From assembly GCF_014647515.1 (NCBI RefSeq), contig NZ_BMPI01000028.1, positions 1-64,000 on the forward strand: a stretch of 64,000 nucleotides of DNA. Reading direction: 5' to 3'. Below the pieces are notes generated by a model, which saw only the letters and a program-made list of their open reading frames with translations, had not been told where the DNA came from and ran no database searches. Source of the DNA: Dactylosporangium sucinum. GTDB taxonomy: Bacteria > Actinomycetota > Actinomycetes > Mycobacteriales > Micromonosporaceae. The position numbers and the translations under genes were made by a program. Positions 8,537 through 17,148 of this stretch are shown here, piece by piece; the first letter of the stretch is position 1; the number at the start of each line of letters is the position of its first letter.

Positions 8537-9679
8537 CTAGCCCACGATCCGGTCGGCACGCAGCCGTCCGATGTCCACTGTGGATAGCCCGAGCTCGCCG
8601 AGCAGTTCGTCGGTGTGCCGGCTGTAGCCGACCGGCGGGCCCGGCGGGACCGGCGCGGTCCGGGAGAACCGCGGCGCGGGTGCCGGCTGGGGCGCACCCT
8701 CGACCGGGACCAGGGTGCGCCGGGCGGCCAGGTGCGGGTGCGCGGCGGCCTCGGCCATCGACAGCACCGGCGTGACGCAGGCGTCGGTACCGTCGAAGGC
8801 CGCCGTCCACTCGTCCCGGGTGCGGGTGGCGAAGATCCGGGCGAACGCGGCGGCCTGGGCCGGCCAGCGCTCCCGGTCGTGCTGTGGAAAGTCGTCGGCG
8901 GCCAGCTCGAGCCCGGACAGCAGCTGCGCGTAGAACTGCGGCTCGATCGCGCCGACCGCCATGAAGCCGCCGTCGCTGGTGCGGTACGTGCGGTAGAACG
9001 GGGCACCGCCGTCGAGCACGTTGCTCTCCCGCCGGTCCGACCAGGTGCCGGCGGCCAGCATCCCGTGGAACATCGCGGTCAGCGAGACCGCGCCGTCCAC
9101 CATGGCCGCGTCGATGACCTGCCCGGTCCCGGAGAGCTCCCGTTCGCGCAGGGCGCACGCGATACCGAAGGCCAGGTACAGCGCTCCCCCGCCGAAGTCG
9201 CCGATCAGGTTCAACGGCACCGGCGGTGGCAGCTCGGCCGGCCCCATCGGATGCAGCGCGCCGGCGATCCCGATGTAGTTGATGTCGTGCCCGGCGCGCT
9301 GGGCCAGCGGCCCGTCCTGCCCCCACCCGGTCATCCGCGCGTAGATCAGCCCCGGATTGCGGTCCAGGCAGGGTTGCGGGCCGGCACCCAGCCGCTCCAT
9401 CACGCCGGGCCGCATCCCCTCCATCAGCACGTCGGCGCCCGCCACGAGGCGCAGCAACAGGTCCACGCCCTCGGACCGCTTGAGGTCCAGTGCCACGGTG
9501 CGCCGGTGCCGGTGCCGCGGATCCGTCTCGGCGCTCGCTCCCGCGCCCGGCGCGGGAGCGCCCACCCGGTCGACCCGGATCACCTCGGCACCCATGTCGG
9601 CCAGCAGCATCCCGGCGAACGGCACCGGGCCCAGCGCCGCCACCTCGATGACCCGTACCCCGTGCAGCGGCCCGGACAT
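8537..9679 (-). CDS. CaiB/BaiF family III CoA transferase
   Basis: 380 residues from ATG 9679. N-terminal PLHGVRVIEVAALGPVPFAGMLLADMGAEVIRVDR and DLKRSEG are hallmark family III sequences; the mid-region DINYIGIAGAL follows the pattern. It moves CoA from one acyl-CoA to another carboxylate, or acts as an alpha-methylacyl-CoA racemase (the families are not separable by eye; the G-x-D region suggests the AMACR/BaiF side). ATG 9679 has a strong GAGGGAG ribosome binding site; an alternative ATG at 9709 would overlap the preceding stop as ATGA, like most genes of this operon, and would add ten residues. Confidence 0.87.
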   Translation of the reverse strand: MSGPLHGVRVIEVAALGPVPFAGMLLADMGAEVIRVDRVGAPAPGAGASAETDPRHRHRRTVALDLKRSEGVDLLLRLVAGADVLMEGMRPGVMERLGAGPQPCLDRNPGLIYARMTGWGQDGPLAQRAGHDINYIGIAGALHPMGPAELPPPVPLNLIGDFGGGALYLAFGIACALRERELSGTGQVIDAAMVDGAVSLTAMFHGMLAAGTWSDRRESNVLDGGAPFYRTYRTSDGGFMAVGAIEPQFYAQLLSGLELAADDFPQHDRERWPAQAAAFARIFATRTRDEWTAAFDGTDACVTPVLSMAEAAAHPHLAARRTLVPVEGAPQPAPAPRFSRTAPVPPGPPVGYSRHTDELLGELGLSTVDIGRLRADRIVG

Positions 9680-9705
9680 GACGTCTCCCTCTTCGTGTGC
9701 TGTGT

Positions 9706-10845
9706 TCATCGCAGTGCTGACACCCCGAGCAGGTGCTTGCCCAGGTGCAGGATCTGGATCTGGCTGGTGCCCTCGGGGATGGTCGCCTCCCGCGCGTCGC
9801 GGAAGTAGCGCTCCACCGGGGACTCCTCCATCAGCCCGGCCCCGCCGTGCACCTGCAACGCCAGCGTGGCCGCCTGACCGGCAGCCTCGCCGCAGTAGTA
9901 CTTGGCCATCGAGCACTCGTACCGGCCCGGCAGCCCGGCGTCGAGCGTGCGGGCTGCCTGATAGCCCAGCAGCCGGGCCGTCTCGGTGAGTGTGGCGACC
10001 TGCACCACCATCTCCTGCACCAGTTGGAATCCGGCGATCGGGCGGCCGAACTGTTCCCGGGTGCGGGCGAAGCTCACACAGGACTCCAGGCAGGCCTGGG
10101 CCAGCCCGACCGCGCCCATGGCCATGTTCAACCGGCCCAGGTTGACGCCGGCCATCGCCAGGGCCAGCCCGCGGCCCAACTCGCCGAGCAGGTTGGCCGC
10201 CGGTACCCGGGTCTGGTCGAAGACCAGTTCGCAGCTGGTCGTGGCCCGCAGCGGCATGTGCGGGATGTCGTAGGCCTGGTACTGCGACTCCGTCCGGTCG
10301 ACCAGGAACGCGCTGACCTCGCCGGTGTCCGGCACACGGGCCAGCACGACCCCGAAGTCGCCGGCCAGGGCGTTGGTGATGTACAGCTTCCGCCCGTTGA
10401 TGACGTAGTCATCCCCGTCACGCCGGGCTGTCGTGCGCAGCGCCCCGGCGTCGGAGCCCGCGTCGGGTTCGGTGAGCGCGAACCAGCCGAACCGCTGCCC
10501 GGCCAGCAGCGGCCGCAGGAACCGCTCCTTCTGCTCCGGCGTGCCGGCCGTGCTCAGCACCCGGGCCAGCATGCTCTGCACGTTGAGCGTGGTGCGCAGC
10601 GAACCCCAGCAGCGGCCCGCCTCCTGCATCAGCAGCGCCAGCACCATGTGGCTGGCACCGTCGCCGCCGTCGGCCACCGGTACCACGCCGCGCACGTACC
10701 CGAACTCGTACAGCTCGACCAGCCGATGCCAGGGGAAGGTACGTGCCCGTTCGTGCTCGGTCACGATCGGCGCGATCTTCGCGTCGAGGTACGAGCGCAC
10801 ACTGTCGCGCAGCAGCCGCTCGTCCTCGTTCAGCAGGACGTCCAT
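9706..10845 (-). CDS. Acyl-CoA dehydrogenase, full-length
   Basis: 379 residues, normal length. ALTEPDAGSDAGALRTTA, GRKLYITNALAGDFGVV, TREQFGRPIAGFQLVQEMV, VHGGAGLMEESPVERYFRDAR and IPEGTSQIQILHLGKHLLG are all canonical; the Glu in IPEGTSQ is the expected catalytic base. The electron acceptor should be ETF. It ends 11 bases after... the SDR gene starts upstream with a 10-base gap, so it is co-transcribed. The four dehydrogenases of the operon differ clearly from each other, implying sequential oxidation of different intermediates and not gene duplication for dosage. Confidence 0.92.
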   Translation of the reverse strand: MDVLLNEDERLLRDSVRSYLDAKIAPIVTEHERARTFPWHRLVELYEFGYVRGVVPVADGGDGASHMVLALLMQEAGRCWGSLRTTLNVQSMLARVLSTAGTPEQKERFLRPLLAGQRFGWFALTEPDAGSDAGALRTTARRDGDDYVINGRKLYITNALAGDFGVVLARVPDTGEVSAFLVDRTESQYQAYDIPHMPLRATTSCELVFDQTRVPAANLLGELGRGLALAMAGVNLGRLNMAMGAVGLAQACLESCVSFARTREQFGRPIAGFQLVQEMVVQVATLTETARLLGYQAARTLDAGLPGRYECSMAKYYCGEAAGQAATLALQVHGGAGLMEESPVERYFRDAREATIPEGTSQIQILHLGKHLLGVSALR

Positions 10846-10855
10846 GGCCGCCGCC

Positions 10856-11626
10856 TCAGCTGAACCGGCCGCCGGTGACGTGCAGCACGTCCCCGGTGAC
10901 GAACGAGGCGGCCGGCGAGGCGAGGTACAGCGCGGCGGCGGAGATGTCCTCGGGGGTGCCGAGGCGGCGGATCGAGTTGGCGCGCTGCGCCCGTTCCGCG
11001 ATGGCGTCGAACTTCGGGTGCCGGCGGACGGTCTCGGTGGCGACCAGGCCGGGGGCGATCGCGTTGACCGTGATGTTGTACCGGCCGAGTTCCTTGGCCA
11101 GGGTACGGGTCAGGCCGACGATGCCGGCCTTGGCCGCGGCGTAGTTCGCCTGCCCCGGGTTGCCCAGGTAGGCGCGGGAGCTGATGTTGATGATCCGTCC
11201 ATAGCCGCGCTCGATCATGCCCGGCGCCACGGCCCGGCTGCACGCGAAGGTGCCGTACAGGCACACGTTGAGCACCTGGTGCCAGTCGTCGTCGCTCATG
11301 GACACCAGCGGCCGGTCCACCGGGAAGCCGGCGTTGTTGACCAGGATGTCGATGCGGCCGTGGCGCTCGTTCACCTCGGCGGCCATCGCGTCGATGCTCT
11401 GCCGGGACGTCACATCGAGCACGTGCGGATGTGCGTCGATGCCATCCGCGGCGAACTGCTCGGCACCGCGGGCGGCGGGTTCGGCGGCGATGTCGGCGAC
11501 GATCACGATGGCGCCGGCCAGCCCGAGTTCCCGGCCGATGGCCAGGCCCAGCCCGCCCGCTCCACCGGTGACCACGGCCACCTGACCGCGGAGCGACTGT
11601 GTTGAAACCGAGGCCGTAGCCGTCAT
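10856..11626 (-). CDS. SDR family 3-hydroxyacyl-CoA / 3-ketoacyl reductase-type dehydrogenase
   Basis: 256 residues. Classical SDR: TGGAGGLGLAIG nucleotide-binding loop near residue 18, NNAG near 95, catalytic Ser in INISSRAYLG and Tyr-x-x-x-Lys in ANYAAAKAG, and NAIAPGLVATE. C-terminal VTGDVLHVTGG closes the fold. In this operon it most plausibly oxidises the 3-hydroxyacyl-CoA made by the hydratase to the 3-ketoacyl-CoA for the thiolase. The ATG at 11626 overlaps the stop of the IclR gene (ATGA) and follows AGGGAG, which decides this start over upstream in-frame codons. Confidence 0.9.
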   Translation of the reverse strand: MTATASVSTQSLRGQVAVVTGGAGGLGLAIGRELGLAGAIVIVADIAAEPAARGAEQFAADGIDAHPHVLDVTSRQSIDAMAAEVNERHGRIDILVNNAGFPVDRPLVSMSDDDWHQVLNVCLYGTFACSRAVAPGMIERGYGRIINISSRAYLGNPGQANYAAAKAGIVGLTRTLAKELGRYNITVNAIAPGLVATETVRRHPKFDAIAERAQRANSIRRLGTPEDISAAALYLASPAASFVTGDVLHVTGGRFS

Positions 11627-12474
11627 GTGCGGTACTCCCTGTCCTTCAGAGGTTGGTGGCCGGCCCAGGACTCGTCCTGACCGACGAGTTCGGTGCGACC
11701 GGCGAGCATCTTCGTGATCCGCTCGCAGCATTCGCGCAGCAGTCGCCCGTACAGCGCGGATCGTTGTTCGTCCATCTCACTCGTGAAACCCACGGCGGCG
11801 GCGACCAGCCGGATCCGCCCGTCCGGCCCGAAGACCGGCGCGGCGACGGTGCTGACGCCCAGCGCGTAACCCTCGTGGTCGACCGCGAAGCCCTGCTCGC
11901 GCACGCGTTCCAGATCGCGCAGGAAGATCTCCTTGCGCGTGACGCTCTTGCTGGTGAACAGTTGCAGCCCGGTGGCCAGCGCGGCGTTGACCTGCGAGGG
12001 CTGGTCGTAGGCGAGGAAGACCCGGCCGAACGAGCCGCCCTGGATCGGCACCGGCGTGCCGACCTGCAGGGTGATGCGGACCCGGTGCGGGCGTTCCAGC
12101 TTGTCGACCAGGATGATCTCGGTCAGGCTGATCCGCCGGTACAGCACGATCGTCACGTTCATCTGTTCCAGCAGTTCGGCCAGGCTGCGCTTGGCGATGC
12201 TGACGTCGTTCATCTGGTTGGCCGCGGCGGCACCGAGCTCGACCAGGGCCGGGCCGAGCTGGTAGCGCTGCCCGGCGTCGTCGTACTGCACGAGGTTCTC
12301 GGCCAGCAGGGTGCGCAGGATGTAGTAGGTGGTGCTCTTGTTCATCCCGGTGGCTTCCACCGTCTGCGCCAGCGACATCGAGTCCGACGCGGCGAGCAGC
12401 CTCAGCACCCGTACGGCCCGTTCGATGGCGGGGACTCGGTACTCCTCGGACATGGCACCATCACCTCGACTCAT
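11623..12474 (-). CDS. IclR family transcriptional regulator inside the operon
   Basis: 283 residues. N-terminal winged helix-turn-helix (AIERAVRVLRLLAASDSMSL, then TGMNKSTTYYILRTLL) at about residues 15-70 and an IclR effector-binding domain behind it (GFAVDHEGYALGVSTVAAPVF, AAAVGFTSEMDEQ). IclR proteins usually bind a small organic acid or acyl-CoA. It is embedded between an acyl-CoA dehydrogenase and an SDR with ATGA overlaps on both sides, so it is made with the pathway enzymes and probably autoregulates the operon. Start ATG 12474 is chosen for the overlap; an ATG at 12453 is also possible. Confidence 0.9.
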   Translation of the reverse strand: MSRGDGAMSEEYRVPAIERAVRVLRLLAASDSMSLAQTVEATGMNKSTTYYILRTLLAENLVQYDDAGQRYQLGPALVELGAAAANQMNDVSIAKRSLAELLEQMNVTIVLYRRISLTEIILVDKLERPHRVRITLQVGTPVPIQGGSFGRVFLAYDQPSQVNAALATGLQLFTSKSVTRKEIFLRDLERVREQGFAVDHEGYALGVSTVAAPVFGPDGRIRLVAAAVGFTSEMDEQRSALYGRLLRECCERITKMLAGRTELVGQDESWAGHQPLKDREYRT

Positions 12475-13697
12475 CCGCTCACCTCGCCATTGGCCAGACG
12501 CCGTGAGATGAGCCGCTTGAGTATCTCCGACGAGCCGTCCGCGATCCGTACCGTCCGCATGCTCTGCCACGCCTTCGCGAGTCCCACCTCGGTCGTGATG
12601 CCCATCCCGCCGAGCGTCTGCATGGCCCGGTCGATGACATCGGTGGCCATCTCGGTGGCGAACAGCTTGGCCATCGCCACCTCGGTCAGGGCGGGCCGCC
12701 CGGCGTCGACCAGTCCGGCGGCGTGCAACCCCATCAGGTGCGCCGCGTGGATCCGGGTGGCGGCATCGGCCAGCGGGAACGAGATGCCCTGGTTGTCGAA
12801 CAGCCGGGTACCGAACGTCTCCCGCCCGGTGGCGAACTCGACCGCCAGGCCCAGCGCCCAGCGGGCCAACCCGACGCCCTTCGCCGTGTTGTACAGCCGG
12901 CCGGTGGCGATGCCGTCCAACCCGAGCGACAGCCCGCCGCCCGGCTCGCCGAACAGCTGCCAGTCCTCGACGCGCACGTCGTCCATCGACAGGATGGCAT
13001 GCTCGCCGCCCATCTGGCCGTACAGGCCGATGACGCTGTCCACCCGGAACCCCGGCGCGTCGGTCGGCACCAGGAAGGCCGAGATGCCGCCCGCCCGGGC
13101 CCGCACCCTTTCGGGGTCGGTGACCGCGAAGACGAGGGCCAGGTCGGCATGCGGACCGTTGGAGATCCACTGCTTGACGCCGGTGAGCCGCCAGCCGCCC
13201 GCCTCGGGTACCGCCCGGGTCGACATCTGCCACACGTCCGAGCCGGCACCCGGCTCGGACATCGCGAAGCACATGGTCTGCTCGCCGGACAGGAGGGGGC
13301 CGAGGAACGTGTCGCGCAGCCGTTGCCCGGCGCGGGCGAACACCACGCTCGGTCCGGTCGCCCAGTGCGCCACCACCTCGCTGCCCAGCCAGCCGGCGCT
13401 GCCGCAGAGCCGGTTGATGAGCTCCCACGCCGCGTACATGGTGACCGCGCCCTGCCCACCGCCGCCGAGCTCCTCGGGAACGCACATCGTGTAGTACCCG
13501 GCGCGGGACGAGGCCATCCGGACCGCGCGGCGGTGCTCCTCGACCGCGGCGACGTGCCGGCCGTCCGGCCCGTACCGCTGGCGCGGGTCGGACAGCAGCG
13601 CACCGGCGTCGCGGTGGCGGGCGAGCACCTCGGCGTCGAGGAAGTCGCGCAGCCCGTCCAGAATCTCCCGGGTCTGCGCCGGCAGCAGTTCGCTCAT
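12471..13697 (-). CDS. Acyl-CoA dehydrogenase (distinct type)
   Basis: 408 residues. CFAMSEPGAGSDVWQMSTRA, GVKQWISNGPHADLALVFAVT, TFGTRLFDNQGISFPLADAAT and the C-terminal MQTLGGMGITTEVGLAKAW and VRIADGSSEILKRLISR are clear acyl-CoA dehydrogenase motifs. The RIADGSSEI variant replaces the more common IxEGTxEI, placing it near the crotonobetainyl/caffeyl-CoA and aromatic acyl-CoA branches, so the substrate is likely unusual. ATG 13697 overlaps the stop of the fusion gene upstream and its own stop overlaps the IclR start. Confidence 0.9.
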   Translation of the reverse strand: MSELLPAQTREILDGLRDFLDAEVLARHRDAGALLSDPRQRYGPDGRHVAAVEEHRRAVRMASSRAGYYTMCVPEELGGGGQGAVTMYAAWELINRLCGSAGWLGSEVVAHWATGPSVVFARAGQRLRDTFLGPLLSGEQTMCFAMSEPGAGSDVWQMSTRAVPEAGGWRLTGVKQWISNGPHADLALVFAVTDPERVRARAGGISAFLVPTDAPGFRVDSVIGLYGQMGGEHAILSMDDVRVEDWQLFGEPGGGLSLGLDGIATGRLYNTAKGVGLARWALGLAVEFATGRETFGTRLFDNQGISFPLADAATRIHAAHLMGLHAAGLVDAGRPALTEVAMAKLFATEMATDVIDRAMQTLGGMGITTEVGLAKAWQSMRTVRIADGSSEILKRLISRRLANGEVSG

Positions 13698-15652
13698 GCC
13701 TCACCCATCCGTTCGTAGAGCGTCGCGGTGGCCATCCCGTATCCGGTGCACATGACCTGCAACCCGTAGCGACCGCCCCGGCGGCGCAGCTCGTACAGCA
13801 GGGTGGTGGCCAGCCGGGCGCCTGAGCACCCGGTGGGGTGGCCCAGCGCGATGGCGCCACCGTTGACGTTGAGCCGGTCGGGATCGGCGCCGGTCTCCCG
13901 CAGCCAGGCCAGCGGGACGCTGGCGAACGCCTCGTTGACCTCGTACAGGTCGATGTCGGCGAGGGTGAGTCCGGTGCGCTCCAGGATGCGCTGGGTCACC
14001 GGGATGACGCCGTGCAGCATCAGGTCGGGTTCCACGCCGACCACCTCGGTGGCCACGATCCGGGCCAGCGGTTCCAGGCCGTGCCGTTGCGCCTCGGCGC
14101 GGTCGCAGACCAGCACGGCCGCCGCGCCGTCGGTGAGCTGGCTGGAGTTGCCGGCGTGGTGCACGCCGCCCGCGCCGAAGGCGGGCTCCAGCGTGGCCAG
14201 GGCCGCCAGCGAGGTGTCCGGCCGGATGCCCTCGTCGCGCTCGATGAGCCAGCCGGCGTCGGGCAACTCGCCGGCGAGCAGCGCGGCGGTGAGGTCGGCG
14301 GGCACCGGCACGCACTCGTCGGCGAACCGGCCGTCCCGCCAGGCGGCCTCGGCGTTGCGGTGGCTGGCCAAGGCGAAGGCGTCCAGCTCGGCCCGGTCCA
14401 GGTGCCAGCGGGCGGCGATCCGGTCCGCCGCCACGCCCTGGTCGACCAGCGCGTACCGGCCCGTGACCGCGGCGGGTGGCGTAACGCCCGCCGCATCGGC
14501 GCCCAGCGGTACCCGGGACATCGACTCGACGCCGGCGGCGATCACCATCCGCTGCTGACCGCTCAGCACCGCGTGCGCGGCGAAGTGCAGCGCCTGCTGG
14601 CTGGAGCCGCACATCCGGTTGACCGTCACGCCGGGCACCGTGACCGGCAGGCCGGCGGCCAGCGCGGCCACCCGGGCGATGTTGCGGCCCTGCTCACCGA
14701 CGGCATTGACGCATCCGGCGATCACGTCGTCCACCGCGTCCGGTGCGATGCCGGCCCGCTGGACGAGCCGGCGCAGGGTGTAGGCCAGCAGCTCGTCCGG
14801 GCGTACCGTGCTCAGCGCGCGCCGGCGACGGCCCAGCGGGGTCCGCAGCGCCGCCACCACCACCGCCTCCCGCGGGGGGCCGGCGGCGAGGCGGGTCAGC
14901 GGGATGTCCGCGCCGTCGCCGGCCAGCGCAACGGCGGCGCGCAGGTCCTTGGCGACCATGCCGGGCGGCAGTACCTCGCGGATCTGGCGGCGGTAGTAGG
15001 CGAAGTTGCCGGTCAACCAGGACCGCGCGGTGCCGGAGTCCAGCACCTCCAGCAGCTCCGCCTCGCCGACACCCGCGTCGCCGCCCACGGCCAGGGCCTC
15101 TTCCAGCACCTGGAACCCGACGTGCAGCGCGAGGTTGTTGGCCAGCTTCGCGGCCAGTCCGGCGCCGACCGGCCCGACGTGGTGGATCCGGCTGCCCAGG
15201 GCGTCGAGGACCGGGCGGACGCGGGCCAACTCGTCCGGGTCGCCGCCGACCATCAGGGTGAGCTCGCCGCGTCGCGCCAGGGCGTCGCCGCCGGCGACCG
15301 CCACGTCCAGCAGTGCCACCCCGGCCGCGCCCGCCTGGGCCGCGACGTCTCGCACAGTGCCCGGCGAGATGGTGCTGTGCACCAGGATGGTGCCGCCGGG
15401 GCGCATCCCGGCCAGCAGGCCGGTCACCACGTCGCGGACCTGGCCGTCGTCGTACACCGCGACGCCCACCACCGTGGCGGCGGCGCCCAGCTCGGCCAGC
15501 GAGGCCGCGACCCGGGCACCGGGCACCCCGGCGGCGGCCGACGCGTTCACGTCGTACACGACCACCGGGAACGCAGCCGCGAGCGTGCCGGCCATCGGCT
15601 GGCCGATGTTGCCCAGCCCCACGAAACCGACCACCACGGTACCGTCGGTCAC
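13694..15652 (-). CDS. Fusion: 3-hydroxyisobutyrate dehydrogenase-like domain + thiolase
   Basis: 652 residues in one frame from GTG 15652. Residues 1-258 are a beta-hydroxyacid dehydrogenase: Rossmann motif GFVGLGNIGQPMAG, substrate motif DVAVAGGDALARRGELT, catalytic Lys in LAAKLANNLALHVG. The usual last 30-40 residues of that family are missing. At residue 260 the sequence switches directly into a thiolase start (REAVVVAALRTPLGRR) and continues as a full thiolase: MCGSSQQALHFA with the nucleophilic Cys, NEAFASVPLAW, GGAIALGHPTGCSGAR, CTGYGMATA. Separate proteins normally carry these activities. The junction near 14875 lies in a G6 run, but neither other frame there restores a family-like dehydrogenase tail. 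Confidence 0.82.
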   Translation of the reverse strand: MTDGTVVVGFVGLGNIGQPMAGTLAAAFPVVVYDVNASAAAGVPGARVAASLAELGAAATVVGVAVYDDGQVRDVVTGLLAGMRPGGTILVHSTISPGTVRDVAAQAGAAGVALLDVAVAGGDALARRGELTLMVGGDPDELARVRPVLDALGSRIHHVGPVGAGLAAKLANNLALHVGFQVLEEALAVGGDAGVGEAELLEVLDSGTARSWLTGNFAYYRRQIREVLPPGMVAKDLRAAVALAGDGADIPLTRLAAGPPREAVVVAALRTPLGRRRRALSTVRPDELLAYTLRRLVQRAGIAPDAVDDVIAGCVNAVGEQGRNIARVAALAAGLPVTVPGVTVNRMCGSSQQALHFAAHAVLSGQQRMVIAAGVESMSRVPLGADAAGVTPPAAVTGRYALVDQGVAADRIAARWHLDRAELDAFALASHRNAEAAWRDGRFADECVPVPADLTAALLAGELPDAGWLIERDEGIRPDTSLAALATLEPAFGAGGVHHAGNSSQLTDGAAAVLVCDRAEAQRHGLEPLARIVATEVVGVEPDLMLHGVIPVTQRILERTGLTLADIDLYEVNEAFASVPLAWLRETGADPDRLNVNGGAIALGHPTGCSGARLATTLLYELRRRGGRYGLQVMCTGYGMATATLYERMGEA

Positions 15653-15655
15653 GGC

Positions 15656-16372
15656 TCAGCCCTCCACGACGGCGCCCATGGCGGCCTGGTAGGCGGCGTC
15701 CAGCTCGGCGACGTCATCGTGTTCGGCGACGACCCGGCCGCGCATCAGCACGACGCCACCGTCCGCGACCTGGCCGAGCACGCCGATGGTCGGCGCGGCC
15801 AGCAGCACGGCGGTGCCCGACCGGGCCAGATCCCGCACGGTGCGCAGCAGGTCCTCCACGATCAGCGGGGCCAGCCCGGTGGCCATCTCGTCGAGCAGCA
15901 GCACGCTGGGGTCGGTCATCAACGCCCGGGCCACCACCATCATCTGCTGCTCACCGCCGGAGAGCACGCCGGCCGGCCGGTTGGCGCGGGTCCGCAGGAT
16001 CGGAAAGCGGTCCAGTGCCTGCTCCACCCGCTCCGGGTCCAGTCGCAGCAGTTCGGCGCTGACCATCAGGTTCTCCCGGACGCTCATCCGCGCGAAGAGC
16101 TGCCGGCCCTGCGGCACCAGGGCGAGCCCGGCCCGGGCCCGGTTCCGGGTGGGCAGCGCGGAGACGTCCCGGCCGCCGAGGAACACCTGCCCGCCCGCCG
16201 GCACGGAGCCGTACATGGCCAGGACCAGGCTGCTCTTGCCGGCGCCGTTGGGGCCGACCACCAGGGTCACCCGCCCCGCCGGCACCCGCAGCTCGGTGCC
16301 GGCGAGGTTCAGCGCGCTGGCCCGTCCGTACCGGACGGTCAGGCCGGAGGCCCGCAGTCCCGTCTCGCTCAT
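15656..16372 (-). CDS. livF: Branched-chain amino acid-type ABC transporter ATPase LivF
   Basis: 238 residues. Walker A GPNGAGKSS near 40, signature LSGGEQQMMVVARAL, Walker B VLLLDEMATGLAP; the EMATGLAP form in place of EPSxGLAP is typical of the short LivF group. ATP hydrolysis powers import by LivH/LivM. ATG 16372 overlaps the LivG stop (ATGA); three bases separate its stop from the fusion gene. In catabolic operons these transporters often carry aromatic or other organic acids and not amino acids, which fits the surrounding acyl-CoA enzymes. Confidence 0.92.
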   Translation of the reverse strand: MSETGLRASGLTVRYGRASALNLAGTELRVPAGRVTLVVGPNGAGKSSLVLAMYGSVPAGGQVFLGGRDVSALPTRNRARAGLALVPQGRQLFARMSVRENLMVSAELLRLDPERVEQALDRFPILRTRANRPAGVLSGGEQQMMVVARALMTDPSVLLLDEMATGLAPLIVEDLLRTVRDLARSGTAVLLAAPTIGVLGQVADGGVVLMRGRVVAEHDDVAELDAAYQAAMGAVVEG

Positions 16373-17148
16373 CGATCCACCTGCCCGGTGCCGAAGTAGA
16401 CTGCCTGCATCTCGGCGCTGGCGAGGCAGTCGCGGGGTGCGCCGTCGAAGACGACCGTGCCGCCGGCCATCAGCACCATCCGGTCGGCCATCGAGGCCAC
16501 GATGTCGACGTTGTGGTCGACCAGCAGCACGGCCGTGCCCCCGGCGGCCACCGTGCGGATGGATTCGGACAGGCCGGCGATGCCGTCAGCGGCCAGCCCG
16601 GCGAACGGCTCGTCGAGCAGCGCGATGCGCGGGTGCTGCAGCAGCGCACGGGCCACCTCCAGCAGCCGCAGCTCGCCGAGGGTCAGGTCGGCGGCCAGCC
16701 GGTCGATGCGGTGCAGCCCGAGGCGGGCGGCGATGTGGCCGGCCTCCTCGCGCAGTGCCCGCCCGCCCGGGGCGACCACGCCTCGCACCGCCGTGCCCAG
16801 CAGCGCGAGGCCGGAGGACAGGTCCCGGGCGAGGCCGCCGACGATGATGTTGTCGCGGGCGGTGAGCGCCCCGGCGACCTGCGGGTACTGGTAGGTGCGG
16901 GCCAGCCCGGCGCGACGGGCGCGGCGGGAGGGCGAGCCGGCCAGCGGTACCCCGCCGGCGAGGACCTGGCCGCTGTCGGGCTGCTGCTCGCCGCCGATCA
17001 GGTCGACGATCGTGCTCTTGCCCGCGCCGTTGGGACCGACCAGCCCGACGATCTCCCCGGCGCCGACCGCGAACGAGGCGCCGGTGACCGCCTTGACTCC
17101 GCCGTACGACTTGGTCAGCTCGTGACAGGAAAGGATGTCAGCGTTCAT
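16369..17148 (-). CDS. livG: Branched-chain amino acid-type ABC transporter ATPase LivG
   Basis: 259 residues. Walker A GPNGAGKSTIVDLIGG near 38, LivG-specific ARTYQYPQVAGALTARDNI, a degenerate signature ADLTLGELRLLEVARALL (LTLGE in place of LSGGE) and Walker B IALLDEPFAGLAADG. Works as heterodimer with LivF. The start at 17148 overlaps the LivM C-terminus by 11 bases, so translation is coupled. Confidence 0.92.
   Translation of the reverse strand: MNADILSCHELTKSYGGVKAVTGASFAVGAGEIVGLVGPNGAGKSTIVDLIGGEQQPDSGQVLAGGVPLAGSPSRRARRAGLARTYQYPQVAGALTARDNIIVGGLARDLSSGLALLGTAVRGVVAPGGRALREEAGHIAARLGLHRIDRLAADLTLGELRLLEVARALLQHPRIALLDEPFAGLAADGIAGLSESIRTVAAGGTAVLLVDHNVDIVASMADRMVLMAGGTVVFDGAPRDCLASAEMQAVYFGTGQVDR

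Noticed and set aside
13838..16399. Very long plus-strand open frame (853 codons) over the thiolase fusion and livF
   Set aside because: It is antisense to genes with clear catalytic motifs, has Gly/Arg/Gln/His-rich low-complexity translation and no domain; a by-product of GC-rich codon bias.
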